Origin: Alphaproteobacteria bacterium
GTDB taxonomy: Bacteria; Pseudomonadota; Alphaproteobacteria; Rs-D84
Reading direction: 5' to 3'
Length of the DNA stretch: 24,096 nucleotides
Assembly: GCA_017937735.1 (NCBI GenBank)
Contig: JAGBCZ010000044.1
Location: forward strand, 1 to 24,096
The position numbers and the translations under genes are program-made. This document shows, piece after piece, positions 14,410-22,119 of this stretch (position 1 is its first letter; the number at the start of each line of letters is the position of its first letter). The notes beneath the pieces were generated by a model. That model saw only the letters and a program-made list of their open reading frames with translations, ran no database searches and was not told where the DNA came from.

Positions 14410-15531
14410 TTACAATTCTGTCAGTGGCCATCGTGGTCGTGGTGCAACAGGTTCTGTTACAATATTGCCGATACGCCAGTTTTCAATACCTGCCCATGCA
14501 ATCATTGCGCCGTTATCTGTACACAGATTCATTGGTGGCGCAGCAAATGTCATATTGTATTTATGTGACATTTTTTCCATTGCAGAACGTATCGCAGAAT
14601 TTTTCGCAACACCACCTGCAACCACCAGTGTTTTGGGTTTGGTGGATATAACACGTTCGTCTTTCATTGCGTTCGTCAATCTGTTTACAATACAGTCAAC
14701 AACCGCTGCCTGAAAAGATGCACAGAAATCATTTATATATTCATCTGTCAGTGGTTGTGTCGCACGATCCAAGAACGTGCGTGCGGCTGTTTTGATGCCA
14801 CTGAACGAAAAATCGCACCCTGGTTTGTCGCATAACGGACGTGGAAAATCAAATGCGTGTGGGTCGCCGTCTGCTGCACGTTTATCAACGATTGGCCCGC
14901 CAGGATAGCCCAGTCCTAACATTTTTGCAACCTTGTCGAACGCTTCGCCGGCGCTGTCGTCCAATGTTTGCCCGATTAGTTCGTATTTGCCAACGCCACG
15001 TACCAATAAAATCTGACAATGTCCACCAGATGCCAACATCAACAGATATGGAAATTCAACGGACGTATTTTTGTTTGTCCCATCTGCCAGTGTCGCACAC
15101 AGACGTGGTACCAGTGCGTGTCCTTCAAGATGATTGACGGCAACCAGTGGTTTGTTTGCAGACTGTGCGATACCGGTTGCAGCCATCCAGCCAACCAAAA
15201 CGCCACCAATTAAACCGGGGCCTGCTGTGGCGGCAATAACATCAATATCATCAATTGTTTTAGCGGCGTTTTTTAACGTTTGTTGTATAACGTCATCAAT
15301 TGCCAAAATGTGCGCACGTGCCGCCAGTTCGGGAACAACCCCGCCATACTTTTGGTGTTCTGGAATTTGTGAATAGATAATGTGTGACAATATATTTCTG
15401 TCAGAATCGACAATCGCAGCACTTGTTTCATCGCACGATGATTCAATCCCCAAGCACAGGGTGGGGCGGTCACTGTGGATATTGCTGTTTAATTTACCCA
15501 TATCTAAACGCATTAACTTATCATCACTCAT
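14410..15531 (-). CDS. tsaD: tRNA N6-adenosine threonylcarbamoyltransferase TsaD
   Basis: Transfers the threonylcarbamoyl group to A37 of ANN-decoding tRNAs (t6A), in the TsaBDE complex. 373 residues. LGIESSCDETSAAIVD (about 28-42), KYGGVVPELAARAHI, the metal-binding HLEGH (His134, His138), LASGGHCQILLV, DDSAGEAFDKVAKMLGLGYPGG, FSFSGIKTA, VVAGGVAKNSAIR and CTDNGAMIAWAG are all present. The N-terminus is about 20 residues longer than usual; the start is chosen because it overlaps the upstream stop as ATGA. tsaB and tsaE are not in the window. Confidence 0.97.
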   Translation of the reverse strand: MSDDKLMRLDMGKLNSNIHSDRPTLCLGIESSCDETSAAIVDSDRNILSHIIYSQIPEHQKYGGVVPELAARAHILAIDDVIQQTLKNAAKTIDDIDVIAATAGPGLIGGVLVGWMAATGIAQSANKPLVAVNHLEGHALVPRLCATLADGTNKNTSVEFPYLLMLASGGHCQILLVRGVGKYELIGQTLDDSAGEAFDKVAKMLGLGYPGGPIVDKRAADGDPHAFDFPRPLCDKPGCDFSFSGIKTAARTFLDRATQPLTDEYINDFCASFQAAVVDCIVNRLTNAMKDERVISTKPKTLVVAGGVAKNSAIRSAMEKMSHKYNMTFAAPPMNLCTDNGAMIAWAGIENWRIGNIVTEPVAPRPRWPLTEL

Positions 15532-16217
15532 TTTATTGCCACCAATGTAATTCCAATGTTATTTTTATTTTGTCTTTGCTGATTTATGTATTCATAGAAA
15601 TCAACGTCAATGACCTGCTTGTGTACGCTGGATGCATGTCGTAAAACACCATTTGGTAACAATAATCCCATGTGTACAACTGCCAAGTCAGTACCAATCT
15701 TATCACGAATTTTTGGATTGTCAGTAATAAACAGTACAATTAACGTTTCTTTGTTTTGTATTTTACTGATGTTGTTATATGGCAAATATTCAATATGAAC
15801 GGTTTCTGGCGCGTGTTCTGTATAGATATTGTGTGCGGTTTTAAACCAGTTTTTCTTGTCTATTGTAACCGTGCGCACATCTGTTGGACCGTATTGATGC
15901 GTGACATTTTGAACGATGTCAGCGTTATTTGTCAGCCAGTCAGATTCAATGAAATGATTTCGATTTAGAAAATCGATTTTACCATTTTTATATCTGATAT
16001 GGTTCAGTTTTTGTATATCACCGTTGGCCAAAACTGTTTCAACAAACGTTGTGCAATCAAACGCATCAAATCGAATTAACGGGTCTGTATCTGGTAATTT
16101 TTCTTCGCCCAACGGTGAATTGATATATTGTGCGCCTAAAAAACGTTGTCCATCATAATGGATTTTGTCTGTGTGACATCCGGCCAACAAAAATATAACC
16201 AATAATGCAAGGCGCAT
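15528..16217 (-). CDS. DUF1460-family lipoprotein (NlpC/P60-like amidase fold)
   Basis: 229 residues. Lipobox LLAGC with Cys14, so probably a lipid-anchored envelope protein. FDAFDCTTFVETVLA (catalytic-type Cys55), a middle region with RNHFIESDW, and VVHMGLLLPNGVLRHASS (His182, His194) ending in a DFYEYI motif match the DUF1460 family, which adopts an NlpC/P60-related fold and is thought to act on peptidoglycan amide bonds. Substrate here unproven. It starts 3 nt after the small membrane-protein gene and overlaps tsaD by ATGA. Confidence 0.85.
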   Translation of the reverse strand: MRLALLVIFLLAGCHTDKIHYDGQRFLGAQYINSPLGEEKLPDTDPLIRFDAFDCTTFVETVLANGDIQKLNHIRYKNGKIDFLNRNHFIESDWLTNNADIVQNVTHQYGPTDVRTVTIDKKNWFKTAHNIYTEHAPETVHIEYLPYNNISKIQNKETLIVLFITDNPKIRDKIGTDLAVVHMGLLLPNGVLRHASSVHKQVIDVDFYEYINQQRQNKNNIGITLVAIK

Positions 16218-16220
16218 ATT

Positions 16221-16526
16221 TTATAAATTTTCTTTTAATTTTATACCGGTCTGACACAGTGATGCGGCATCCCGCACAGCCATTTCACCAGAATCAGGCA
16301 GTTGTGACATTTTAGTTATACACGCAACCAGCAAATCGATATTTGTGTCTGTCCCCACCAGTATTCGTGCAGCAGACATACGGTTTTCAACTGATGCGGC
16401 ACGCCAATCTTTCAGTGAACCTGTTTCCAACACGTTGCTGCGTTTCGCAAAAAAGAAGGTTACTAGCACTAAAATTAAAACGCTGATACCGATAAATAGC
16501 TTTAAATATTTTTTTATAAAATCCAT
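16221..16526 (-). CDS. Small single-pass membrane protein
   Basis: 101 residues from the ATG at 16526, chosen because it has a strong SD (GGAGAG, 4 nt upstream); upstream ATGs in the same frame overlap the preceding gene. MDFIKKYLK then one membrane helix (LFIGISVLILVLVTFFFA, about 10-28), then a soluble domain of about 70 residues ending with CQTGIKLKENL. The soluble part (NRMSAARILVGTDTNIDLLVACITKMSQ) is helical and not recognised. Sits in the DUF2155-DUF1460-tsaD operon, so an envelope role is likely. Confidence 0.7.
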   Translation of the reverse strand: MDFIKKYLKLFIGISVLILVLVTFFFAKRSNVLETGSLKDWRAASVENRMSAARILVGTDTNIDLLVACITKMSQLPDSGEMAVRDAASLCQTGIKLKENL

Positions 16527-16542
16527 GTTTCTCTCCATAAAA

Positions 16543-16884
16543 TTATTCGCACTTAACCAGCCATACGTCATAGTCTGGATGTTGTAACGGATTTTTCCCA
16601 GGGTCGTTTTTAGTCATCCAGCCCCCGAAAACCTGATTTTCGCCATCGAATATTTCGATAAATGCAAAATAGTCTTCGGCATCAAATGGGTCAGACTGTT
16701 TGCAGGTACGAATATCTATGTTTAATTTTTCGAATTTTACACCGTGCCCAACAGCGATATTTTGTTCAACAACTTTGCCGGCATCTTTGTTTAATATGCG
16801 TATAATGGCATTTGTTTTTTCGATATACGCAGACGCCACGCATGGCACGACAGACAACAGCAAAGATATAATAATTTTCTTCAT
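16543..16884 (-). CDS. DUF2155 periplasmic protein
   Basis: 113 residues from the ATG at 16884 (MKKIIISLLLSVVPCVASA, a clear signal peptide cut after ~19). Mature part: AIIRILNKDAGKV, VGHGVKFEKLNIDIRTC, an acidic stretch AEDYFAFIEIFD, VFGGWMTKNDPGKNPLQHPDYDVWLVKC. The SGWM-x-x-x-P-x-x-x-x-L-x-H-P-x-YDVW-(L)-x-x-C ending and two Cys match DUF2155, typical of Alphaproteobacteria; function unknown. An upstream in-frame ATG at 16926 would precede the promoter's start site and spoil the signal peptide. The -10 ends 7 nt before the chosen ATG and no SD exists, so the mRNA is probably leaderless. First gene of the tsaD operon. Confidence 0.85.
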   Translation of the reverse strand: MKKIIISLLLSVVPCVASAYIEKTNAIIRILNKDAGKVVEQNIAVGHGVKFEKLNIDIRTCKQSDPFDAEDYFAFIEIFDGENQVFGGWMTKNDPGKNPLQHPDYDVWLVKCE

Positions 16885-16891
16885 GATATAT

Positions 16892-16920
16892 ATAATACAT
16901 TTATGAATAAACGATGTCAA
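16892..16920 (-). promoter_or_regulatory. Promoter of the DUF2155-tsaD operon
   Basis: Minus strand TTGACA (16920-16915), 17-nt spacer, TATTAT (16897-16892). The ATG at 16884 lies 7 nt beyond the -10, implying a leaderless transcript. Confidence 0.7.
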
Positions 16921-16939
16921 ACACAAGAATTTATGGCAG

Positions 16940-16966
16940 AAAAAATCCCACCGAAGTGGGACTTTT
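16940..16966 (-). terminator. Terminator of the rpsP-rplS operon
   Basis: Minus strand TCCCAC / GTGGGA stem (16961-16956 with 16951-16946) with a TTCG tetraloop, followed by TTTTTTC. It lies just after the rplS stop. Confidence 0.9.
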
Positions 16967-16967
16967 A

Positions 16968-17357
16968 TTATTTTGCACTTTTTTCTGCGCTTGTTGCGGA
17001 CAAGTCTTCCACGATACGTGCTTTCTTGCCAGACAGACCACGCAAAAAGAACAACTTTGCACGGCGTACTTTACCGATACGAACCTTTTCAATCTTTTCG
17101 ATTGCTGGGCTGTACAATGGGAACTTGCGTTCTACGCCAACGCCGTATGATTCACGGCGTACTGTAAAGGATGCATTATTACCCATGCCGCCATCACGTG
17201 CGATAACAACACCTTCGAAAACCTGAATACGGAATTTGTCACCGTCTTTAATTTTGACGTGAACCTTTAATGTATCCCCAGCCTTGAAGTTTGGGATTTT
17301 TTTGTCGCCCTGTAATTTTGCGATTTGGGCAGCTTCGATTTTTTTAATAATGCTCAT
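16968..17357 (-). CDS. rplS: 50S ribosomal protein L19
   Basis: 129 residues. Large-subunit protein at the 30S interface. Canonical segments: [85 protein letters not shown]. Short Ala/Ser/Lys tail. Starts inside the trmD stop (ATGA overlap), the usual trmD-rplS order. Confidence 0.98.
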   Translation of the reverse strand: MSIIKKIEAAQIAKLQGDKKIPNFKAGDTLKVHVKIKDGDKFRIQVFEGVVIARDGGMGNNASFTVRRESYGVGVERKFPLYSPAIEKIEKVRIGKVRRAKLFFLRGLSGKKARIVEDLSATSAEKSAK

Positions 17358-18040
17358 TTTTCATTTTCCTTTATTAAATCCGGACGGCGTTCTTTGGTTA
17401 TTGCGTCCGATTGTTGTTTCCGCCACCGTTCGATATTGCCATGGTGACCGGACAGCAGGACTTCTGGGACACTTTGTCCACGCCATACTGACGGACGGGT
17501 GTATAATGGCCATTCAAGCCCGCCGATTTCGAAACTTTCGTTTTGGGTGGTGTCATCACCGCCGTGAACCACATTATCTAACAGACGAACGCAACTGTCA
17601 ACAAAAACTTGCGCTGCGATTTCGCCCCCAGACAGTATATAATCACCAATAGATAATTCCATTATATCATATTGTTCGATAACACGTTCATCGATACCTT
17701 CGTATCTGCCGCACAGCAGGGTGTATGTTGCATCCTGGTCAGATGTTAATTCGCGAACCAATTGCTGATTCAACACCTGGCCACGTGGTGAAAAGTATAT
17801 GATTTTACCTTTGTTTTTTATTGAATCCAGCGCATCACCAAGTACATCTGGGCGCATAACCATCCCAGCGCCACCACCGAATTGTGTGTCATCAACACTG
17901 CCATAACTGTTTATGGCAAAATCACGAATATTGATTGTGTTATATGACCAAATGCCATGTTCCAACGCACGTCCAACCACGCCACCCGACAGGGTGCCTG
18001 GAAACATTTCTGGAAAAATGGTCAATATATTAAAATGCAT
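17354..18040 (-). CDS. trmD: tRNA (guanine37-N1)-methyltransferase TrmD
   Basis: SAM-dependent trefoil-knot enzyme making m1G37 to prevent frameshifting. 228 residues from the ATG at 18040 ([13 protein letters not shown]), chosen because it follows the upstream stop by 1 nt (TAA-A-ATG) and matches the family start; the longer in-frame reading to 18130 only shadows the preceding gene. FGGGAGMVM (54-62), YFSPRGQVL (82-90), [13 protein letters not shown] (108-120) and [11 protein letters not shown] (130-140) are the knot and SAM motifs; the C-terminal ERRPDL is present. Weak SD (CAAAGA). Confidence 0.97.
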   Translation of the reverse strand: MHFNILTIFPEMFPGTLSGGVVGRALEHGIWSYNTINIRDFAINSYGSVDDTQFGGGAGMVMRPDVLGDALDSIKNKGKIIYFSPRGQVLNQQLVRELTSDQDATYTLLCGRYEGIDERVIEQYDIMELSIGDYILSGGEIAAQVFVDSCVRLLDNVVHGGDDTTQNESFEIGGLEWPLYTRPSVWRGQSVPEVLLSGHHGNIERWRKQQSDAITKERRPDLIKENEK

Positions 18041-18041
18041 T

Positions 18042-18299
18042 TTATCTTTGTTTTTCTGTGCAATTATAGCATGTTTTGCATGCGATTTCATAAAATTCTT
18101 GTGCGTTTTGTACGATTTTATCTGTTCCAACCAATAAATTACGTGTTCTTATCGTATGTTCTGTGGATTTTTCAAACGGTTCCCACATCACCATATCAGG
18201 ATTTTGTTTAACCTGTTGTTGCAACGGACAGTTTGGGTTGCATTTATTGCAATCTATAAAGACAACGCCAACCGATTTTGTTACTTTTATAGACCGCAT
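18042..18299 (-). CDS. Six-cysteine mini-protein upstream of trmD
   Basis: 85 residues, unknown. Excellent SD AAAGGAG before the ATG. Cysteines in two clusters: C17-x2-C20-x3-C24 (DCNKCNPNC) and C74-x2-C77-x2-C80 (ACKTCYNC), separated by a ~50-residue segment (VKQNPDMVMWEPFEKSTEHT and on). This looks like a small metal-binding (Zn or Fe-S) protein; no signal peptide, so cytoplasmic. One of four Cys-clustered small genes inserted between rpsP and trmD. Its stop is 1 nt from trmD, so expression is tied to that operon. Confidence 0.75.
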   Translation of the reverse strand: MRSIKVTKSVGVVFIDCNKCNPNCPLQQQVKQNPDMVMWEPFEKSTEHTIRTRNLLVGTDKIVQNAQEFYEIACKTCYNCTEKQR

Positions 18300-18329
18300 A
18301 TTTATCTCCTTTATATTTATAGGTGTGTG

Positions 18330-18587
18330 TTATCGCATTCTATGACTTAATGCAAGTTGTTTAGTGTTAAACTTCCATTTACATCCTGACTCACACATAT
18401 ATCGCGCATACTGCAAAAACATCGGGCTAAGGGTGCGCCCCGTTACATTCACAGTCCCGTTTTTATGACTATAAGATATCATATCTTCACGAACTGTTGT
18501 TTTATTTCGCAACCAATGTCCCAATGCGCAATTTACATTATAATGTTCACATATTGCAATACTAGTTGTCAATTTATCATTTGCCAC
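18330..18587 (-). CDS. Four-cysteine mini-protein (GTG start)
   Basis: 85 residues, starting with GTG at 18587 preceded by AAGGA six nt upstream. Cysteines C13, C20 and C65, C69 (ICEHYNVNC; YMCESGCKW), with ~45 residues between pairs. Shares with its neighbours the C-terminal pattern aromatic-x(1-3)-C-x(2-3)-C. No membrane segment or signal peptide. Function unknown; a metal-binding or redox module is inferred only from the Cys spacing. It lies 27 nt after the 62-residue gene and 30 nt before the next. Confidence 0.65.
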   Translation of the reverse strand: MANDKLTTSIAICEHYNVNCALGHWLRNKTTVREDMISYSHKNGTVNVTGRTLSPMFLQYARYMCESGCKWKFNTKQLALSHRMR

Positions 18588-18613
18588 AATAATTCCTTAT
18601 TATTTATCTTACT

Positions 18614-18802
18614 TTATTTTTTTGTGTTTTCTCGCATACAGGACCGGCAAACATCATATAATACAGAACGTAGCTCACTTATCGTCCTGTATGACAATTT
18701 CATACCTTCCAAAGCCTTTTCAACATCTGTCTTGGGGCATTTGGCTTCTTTGTTTTGCAGGCGTGGGCATCCAGACTCTGTCGGTTTGGCATCAGTAAAC
18801 AT
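18614..18802 (-). CDS. Four-cysteine mini-protein downstream of rimM
   Basis: 62 residues. The ATG is 1 nt after the rimM stop (TAA-T-ATG), so translation is coupled to rimM. Cysteines C12 and C22 (GCPRLQNKEAKC) then C52 and C55 (LYDVCRSCMRE) flank a helical segment (VEKALEGMKLSYRTISELRS). Same layout as the two genes that follow and the one between rpsP and rimM. Function unknown. Confidence 0.65.
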   Translation of the reverse strand: MFTDAKPTESGCPRLQNKEAKCPKTDVEKALEGMKLSYRTISELRSVLYDVCRSCMRENTKK

Positions 18803-18803
18803 A

Positions 18804-19268
18804 TTATAACACCTTTACAGTTTTATTTTGCATATCAACTTCTGCACCAATAAAAGACACCATATTGCCGTTATCCAGTTCGATGATATCGCCGGCACCA
18901 TAGTTTTGAAAACAATCAACAATACCAATTTTTTGCCCATTACGCACAACATCAAAACCGATTAGGTCGGCCTGATAATATTCGTTTTCTTTTAAATCGG
19001 GCAGGGCATCACGTTCAATATACAGTTCTGTGCCACGCAATGTTTCGGCATTGTTTCTGTCATCAACACCACGAATTTTTGCAATGATTACGGTTGAATT
19101 TGGAACAATGCGCACAAATTTAAAATCACCATCATTAAATTTGGAACTTTTGACATTTAACTTTTGAAAATCTGCGGGCGTATCAGTAAATGTTTGTACA
19201 CGCACTTCACCACGAATGCCCTGTGGTGCAACAATTTTACCGACCAAGATTTTCTTATGTTCCGTCAT
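18804..19268 (-). CDS. rimM: Ribosome maturation factor RimM
   Basis: 30S maturation factor that binds S19 and helps fold the 16S 3' domain. 154 residues, slightly short (usual ~165-175). N-terminal barrel ILVGKIVAPQGIRGEVRVQTFTD cut short here as in the family; VIIAKIRGVDDRNNAETLRG, ELYIERDALPDL, then the PRC-barrel part NEYYQADLIGFDVV, GIVDCFQNYGAGDIIEL and a truncated C-terminus ending KTVKVL. No clear SD. Same operon as rpsP, trmD and rplS. Confidence 0.94.
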   Translation of the reverse strand: MTEHKKILVGKIVAPQGIRGEVRVQTFTDTPADFQKLNVKSSKFNDGDFKFVRIVPNSTVIIAKIRGVDDRNNAETLRGTELYIERDALPDLKENEYYQADLIGFDVVRNGQKIGIVDCFQNYGAGDIIELDNGNMVSFIGAEVDMQNKTVKVL

Positions 19269-19307
19269 TTTGTTTTTTGTGGTGGCATTTTGCCATAAAT
19301 ATAGCCT

Positions 19308-19520
19308 TTATTTTATTTTTTCTTTCTGTAATTTTTGTTTTATAAATTCAGCGTATCTGGCACAGTTTGTAACGTCATCACATTTATTCAACATTCTTAG
19401 ACTTGTTACAAACACTAATTTAGTATGGTTGCCTTCCATAAAATCAACGGCTCTACGCCATTTTTCAAACCCTTCGGTCAGCTTTTTACATTCTAATCCG
19501 TCATAAGGACATTTTGCCAT
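19308..19520 (-). CDS. Four-cysteine mini-protein between rpsP and rimM
   Basis: 70 residues. SD AGAGG 7 nt before the ATG. Cysteines C4, C11 (CPYDGLEC) and C47, C53 (NKCDDVTNC), with a basic/aromatic middle (EKWRRAVDFMEGNHTKLVFV) and a Lys-rich C-terminal helix. Same two-plus-two Cys layout as the three mini-proteins downstream. Unknown function; cytoplasmic by absence of a signal peptide. A 13-bp inverted repeat lies 25 nt upstream. Confidence 0.65.
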   Translation of the reverse strand: MAKCPYDGLECKKLTEGFEKWRRAVDFMEGNHTKLVFVTSLRMLNKCDDVTNCARYAEFIKQKLQKEKIK

Positions 19521-19544
19521 ATTTTTACCTCTAGTTAAAGTGCA

Positions 19545-19580
19545 ATTATCTGCACAGAAATAAATTCCTGTGCAGATAAT
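19545..19580 (-). repeat. Perfect 13-bp inverted repeat after rpsP
   Basis: ATTATCTGCACAG (19545-19557) and CTGTGCAGATAAT (19568-19580) with a 10-nt loop, located 17 nt beyond the rpsP stop and 25 nt before the next start. No U-tract follows on the minus strand, so it is more likely an RNA processing or stabilising hairpin, or an operator, than a terminator. Confidence 0.6.
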
Positions 19581-19597
19581 TTGTTAAAAAGCAAAAA

Positions 19598-20056
19598 TTA
19601 TTCTGCAACTTCTGTTGCTGGTGCTTCTGCTGCTTCTTCGGCTGGGGCAGCGGCTTCTGCTTCGGCAGCGGCCTTTGCGGCGGCTTCTGCAGCAGCTTTT
19701 TCTTCTGCGATTTTTGCCAATTTATCAGCTTTGTCCTTGATTTTCATCTGTGTTTTTTCAGACTGCAAATGTTTCTTTGTCTGAACAGGAATTGCTTTCT
19801 TTGCAACCAGTCCAGCATTTGCCAAGAATTTATAAACACGATCAGATGGCTGTGCACCTTTTGCCAACCATGCTTTTACTTCATCAATTTTCAAGATAAC
19901 ACGCTTGTCGCTATCTTTTGCCTGCATTGGGTCGTATTTACCAACAGTGTCCAAAACGTTACCAGAATTACGTGCGTTGCGTGAATCTGTCACAACAATG
20001 TGATAGTATGGACGTTTTTTTGCACCATAACGTGCCAAACGAATAACAGTTGCCAT
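19598..20056 (-). CDS. rpsP: 30S ribosomal protein S16 with Ala/Glu-rich tail
   Basis: 152 residues, nearly twice the common 80-90. Residues 1-~85 are canonical S16: MATVIRLARYGAKKRPYYHI, VVTDSRNARNSGNVLDTVGKYDP, VKAWLAKGAQPSDRV, FLANAGL. The tail from ~110 is a Lys/Ala helix that becomes almost pure Ala/Glu. Extended S16 tails of this kind are known in Alphaproteobacteria. SD AGGAG is well placed. First gene of the operon. Confidence 0.97.
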   Translation of the reverse strand: MATVIRLARYGAKKRPYYHIVVTDSRNARNSGNVLDTVGKYDPMQAKDSDKRVILKIDEVKAWLAKGAQPSDRVYKFLANAGLVAKKAIPVQTKKHLQSEKTQMKIKDKADKLAKIAEEKAAAEAAAKAAAEAEAAAPAEEAAEAPATEVAE

Positions 20057-20207
20057 ATTTTTTGCTCCTTATATTTTATTAACTGTTTAAACCACAAAGA
20101 AAACACACCAAACACATCATCAAGAGCGAACACTCGCCGGTTGATGTACCACACGCATACTGCGAACTGGTTTTATAATGATGGCAATCTTTGGGATTTG
20201 CGTGACA

Positions 20208-20236
20208 ATTATTAACTAAAAATAAAGAAAAGTCAA
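20208..20236 (-). promoter_or_regulatory. Promoter and ~145-nt leader of the rpsP operon
   Basis: Minus strand TTGACT (20236-20231), 16-17 nt spacer, TAATAAT (20214-20208). The leader to 20056 contains an ACATCA/TGATGT stem enclosing a GCGA/TCGC hairpin (about 20125-20155), possibly regulatory. Confidence 0.55.
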
Positions 20237-20241
20237 TATTT

Positions 20242-22119
20242 TTATGTGCGTCCACAAACAGAACCGCTATCGTATTCCAGCATTTGTATAAATTCACTGA
20301 TAGACATTGTTGGCTTACAAAAGTCTGTTTCGCAAATTTGTACAATACCATCATACAATTCTTTACTTAATTCTGATGAATTTATACTATCGTTTGATGT
20401 CATTTTATCCAACGTTGCAACCAGTTTGTCGACCTTGGTTGCTTTGGAATAATTTGCCCTGGCTTGTGTTGCAAAACTGCGCAGTGCGTTAATAGTTCTG
20501 CTTTCTGTTGTTAAGATATCATCAACGTTCTTTAACCAACGACTTAAATTAGAAATCGTTTTCGTTGTTCGTAATGCGTTTGCGGCTTGTGTTAATTTTG
20601 CCGATGTCTGTACAGCACTTAATCCGCCACTTAAAGATACGATTGCGCCGGTTGCAGCCAAAACGTTGCCAGCGGTTGCCATGCGTGTCAATGAATTGCT
20701 TTCTGTCACTGTTTGTCCCCGCATACAAAACGGTAATAAAGTACCCTTTAACGCTTCGGATAATTTGTCGATAATTAACGACATGCCTGTGACACGTTGT
20801 GCATCCAAATGACCTTCATACAGGGCAACCTTGGTAATGAAATTAGTTACATTGTTGTATGCACATATTCGGCAACTTGGCAGTGACAGTCTGTTGTCAG
20901 AACAATATTCCATCCAACAGTTGCTGGCATTGTACATCACATCGGTATAATATGTATTCATATCGGCAATGGCAGATTTTGCTATCTTGCCACCAATAAC
21001 ACTGGCAGCGGTTGCAGATAATACAACAACCAACGTTGCGCCACCCGTTGGAATTGCGGCTGCAACCCCGGCGATTATTAGTGCTGTATTTGCGACTGCA
21101 CCCAATGTTTGTTTGCGTTGTTTTTGTTCTTGTGCATCAACCAAAACGCATCCCCCTTGGGACATATCCCATTTTGTTTTGATGTTTTCTCGTTGTGCTA
21201 AATCGCTGCACATTTGTTCTGTCATGCCCAAGCATGTTTCGCCATCAGAACTGCCACCGCTGGCATTACAGGTCAAGCCTGCACGGCCCGCACGTGCTTC
21301 GTTTTCTGACAGTTCATGTAAATCATCAAACAGAAAATCAACGGCCTGGGCGTGGTTGTCGCCAAATGATTTGACATAGCAACGGATAATATCGTCATTC
21401 CCGTATTTGTAAAAACTTTTATTACATCTAAACGATTCCAACGCCAATCCATGCGCAGACAGCATTACCATTGAATACTGTTCTAACAATTCAGGCACTT
21501 CGGTGGTCAGCCTAATTTGAGTATTGCTGAATACATCTCCGTTAATAATCGTTTCGCCATGGGCGTTTTTATAAACCGACAGTGATTTTAATATTGGGAA
21601 ACGGTATTCGCATCCAGTTGATGTGCAACTAGATACAGAATAACCAAATCGGGATAAATATTTATTACTGCACTGTGGACTGGAAATGCCGATACAAAGG
21701 TCTTTGTTTTTATTGTTGTATTCGCCACCGCATTTATCACAAACATATGCCCCGATGGATTGTTGTATATCTGCGCCCAGACTTTCATATAAATCGTCAA
21801 ATCTGAATTCGTATTTTGCGCCAGTGTGCTGTGACGTACAACTTATATAGTCATCATTGTTTGATTTACGTGCATCTATTTCACAATCTAATGTATTGTC
21901 GCCAGTATAAATCTTGGCCAGTTCTGCACCTTGTAATTGTTGAACGTTAATATTGTGTCCTGCGCCAGTAATAATGTTTTTAACGAATGCTTCCACACAT
22001 GTGCCATTTTTTGTATCACATGAATCTTCGTATTCAATCGTGTTGGCAGATACATTTTGCGTAAATACTGCAAGTGTTATTGAACAAAGCATAAAAAATA
22101 GTCGTTTGGCTAGTTGCAT
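20242..22119 (-). CDS. Large secreted Cys-rich protein with internal duplication
   Basis: 625 residues. Signal peptide (FFMLCSITLAVFTQNVSA, cut near 25). Two copies of a ~110-residue Cys domain: residues ~64-170 and ~218-324. Matching positions C79/C232, NDD 88/241, C94/C247, FDDL 107/264, C130/C284, CIG or CLG 142/296, C150/C304 and C170/C324 give a steady offset of 153-157. Then Gly/Ala-rich hydrophobic stretches (about 345-380, ALIIAGVAAAIPTGGATLVV; later NVLAATGAIVSLSGG) and helical sequence, ending with three more Cys. Disulfide-bonded periplasmic or surface protein, perhaps membrane-inserting through the glycine-rich segments; function not known. Start overlaps the end of the upstream gene by 10 nt; SD AAGGA. 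Confidence 0.75.
   Translation of the reverse strand: MQLAKRLFFMLCSITLAVFTQNVSANTIEYEDSCDTKNGTCVEAFVKNIITGAGHNINVQQLQGAELAKIYTGDNTLDCEIDARKSNNDDYISCTSQHTGAKYEFRFDDLYESLGADIQQSIGAYVCDKCGGEYNNKNKDLCIGISSPQCSNKYLSRFGYSVSSCTSTGCEYRFPILKSLSVYKNAHGETIINGDVFSNTQIRLTTEVPELLEQYSMVMLSAHGLALESFRCNKSFYKYGNDDIIRCYVKSFGDNHAQAVDFLFDDLHELSENEARAGRAGLTCNASGGSSDGETCLGMTEQMCSDLAQRENIKTKWDMSQGGCVLVDAQEQKQRKQTLGAVANTALIIAGVAAAIPTGGATLVVVLSATAASVIGGKIAKSAIADMNTYYTDVMYNASNCWMEYCSDNRLSLPSCRICAYNNVTNFITKVALYEGHLDAQRVTGMSLIIDKLSEALKGTLLPFCMRGQTVTESNSLTRMATAGNVLAATGAIVSLSGGLSAVQTSAKLTQAANALRTTKTISNLSRWLKNVDDILTTESRTINALRSFATQARANYSKATKVDKLVATLDKMTSNDSINSSELSKELYDGIVQICETDFCKPTMSISEFIQMLEYDSGSVCGRT

Noticed and set aside
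20079..20354. 91-residue Cys-rich ORF overlapping the end of the 625-residue gene and the rpsP leader
   Set aside because: Its start lies inside another gene and its second half lies downstream of the rpsP promoter with no usable start codon; the Cys content seems accidental.
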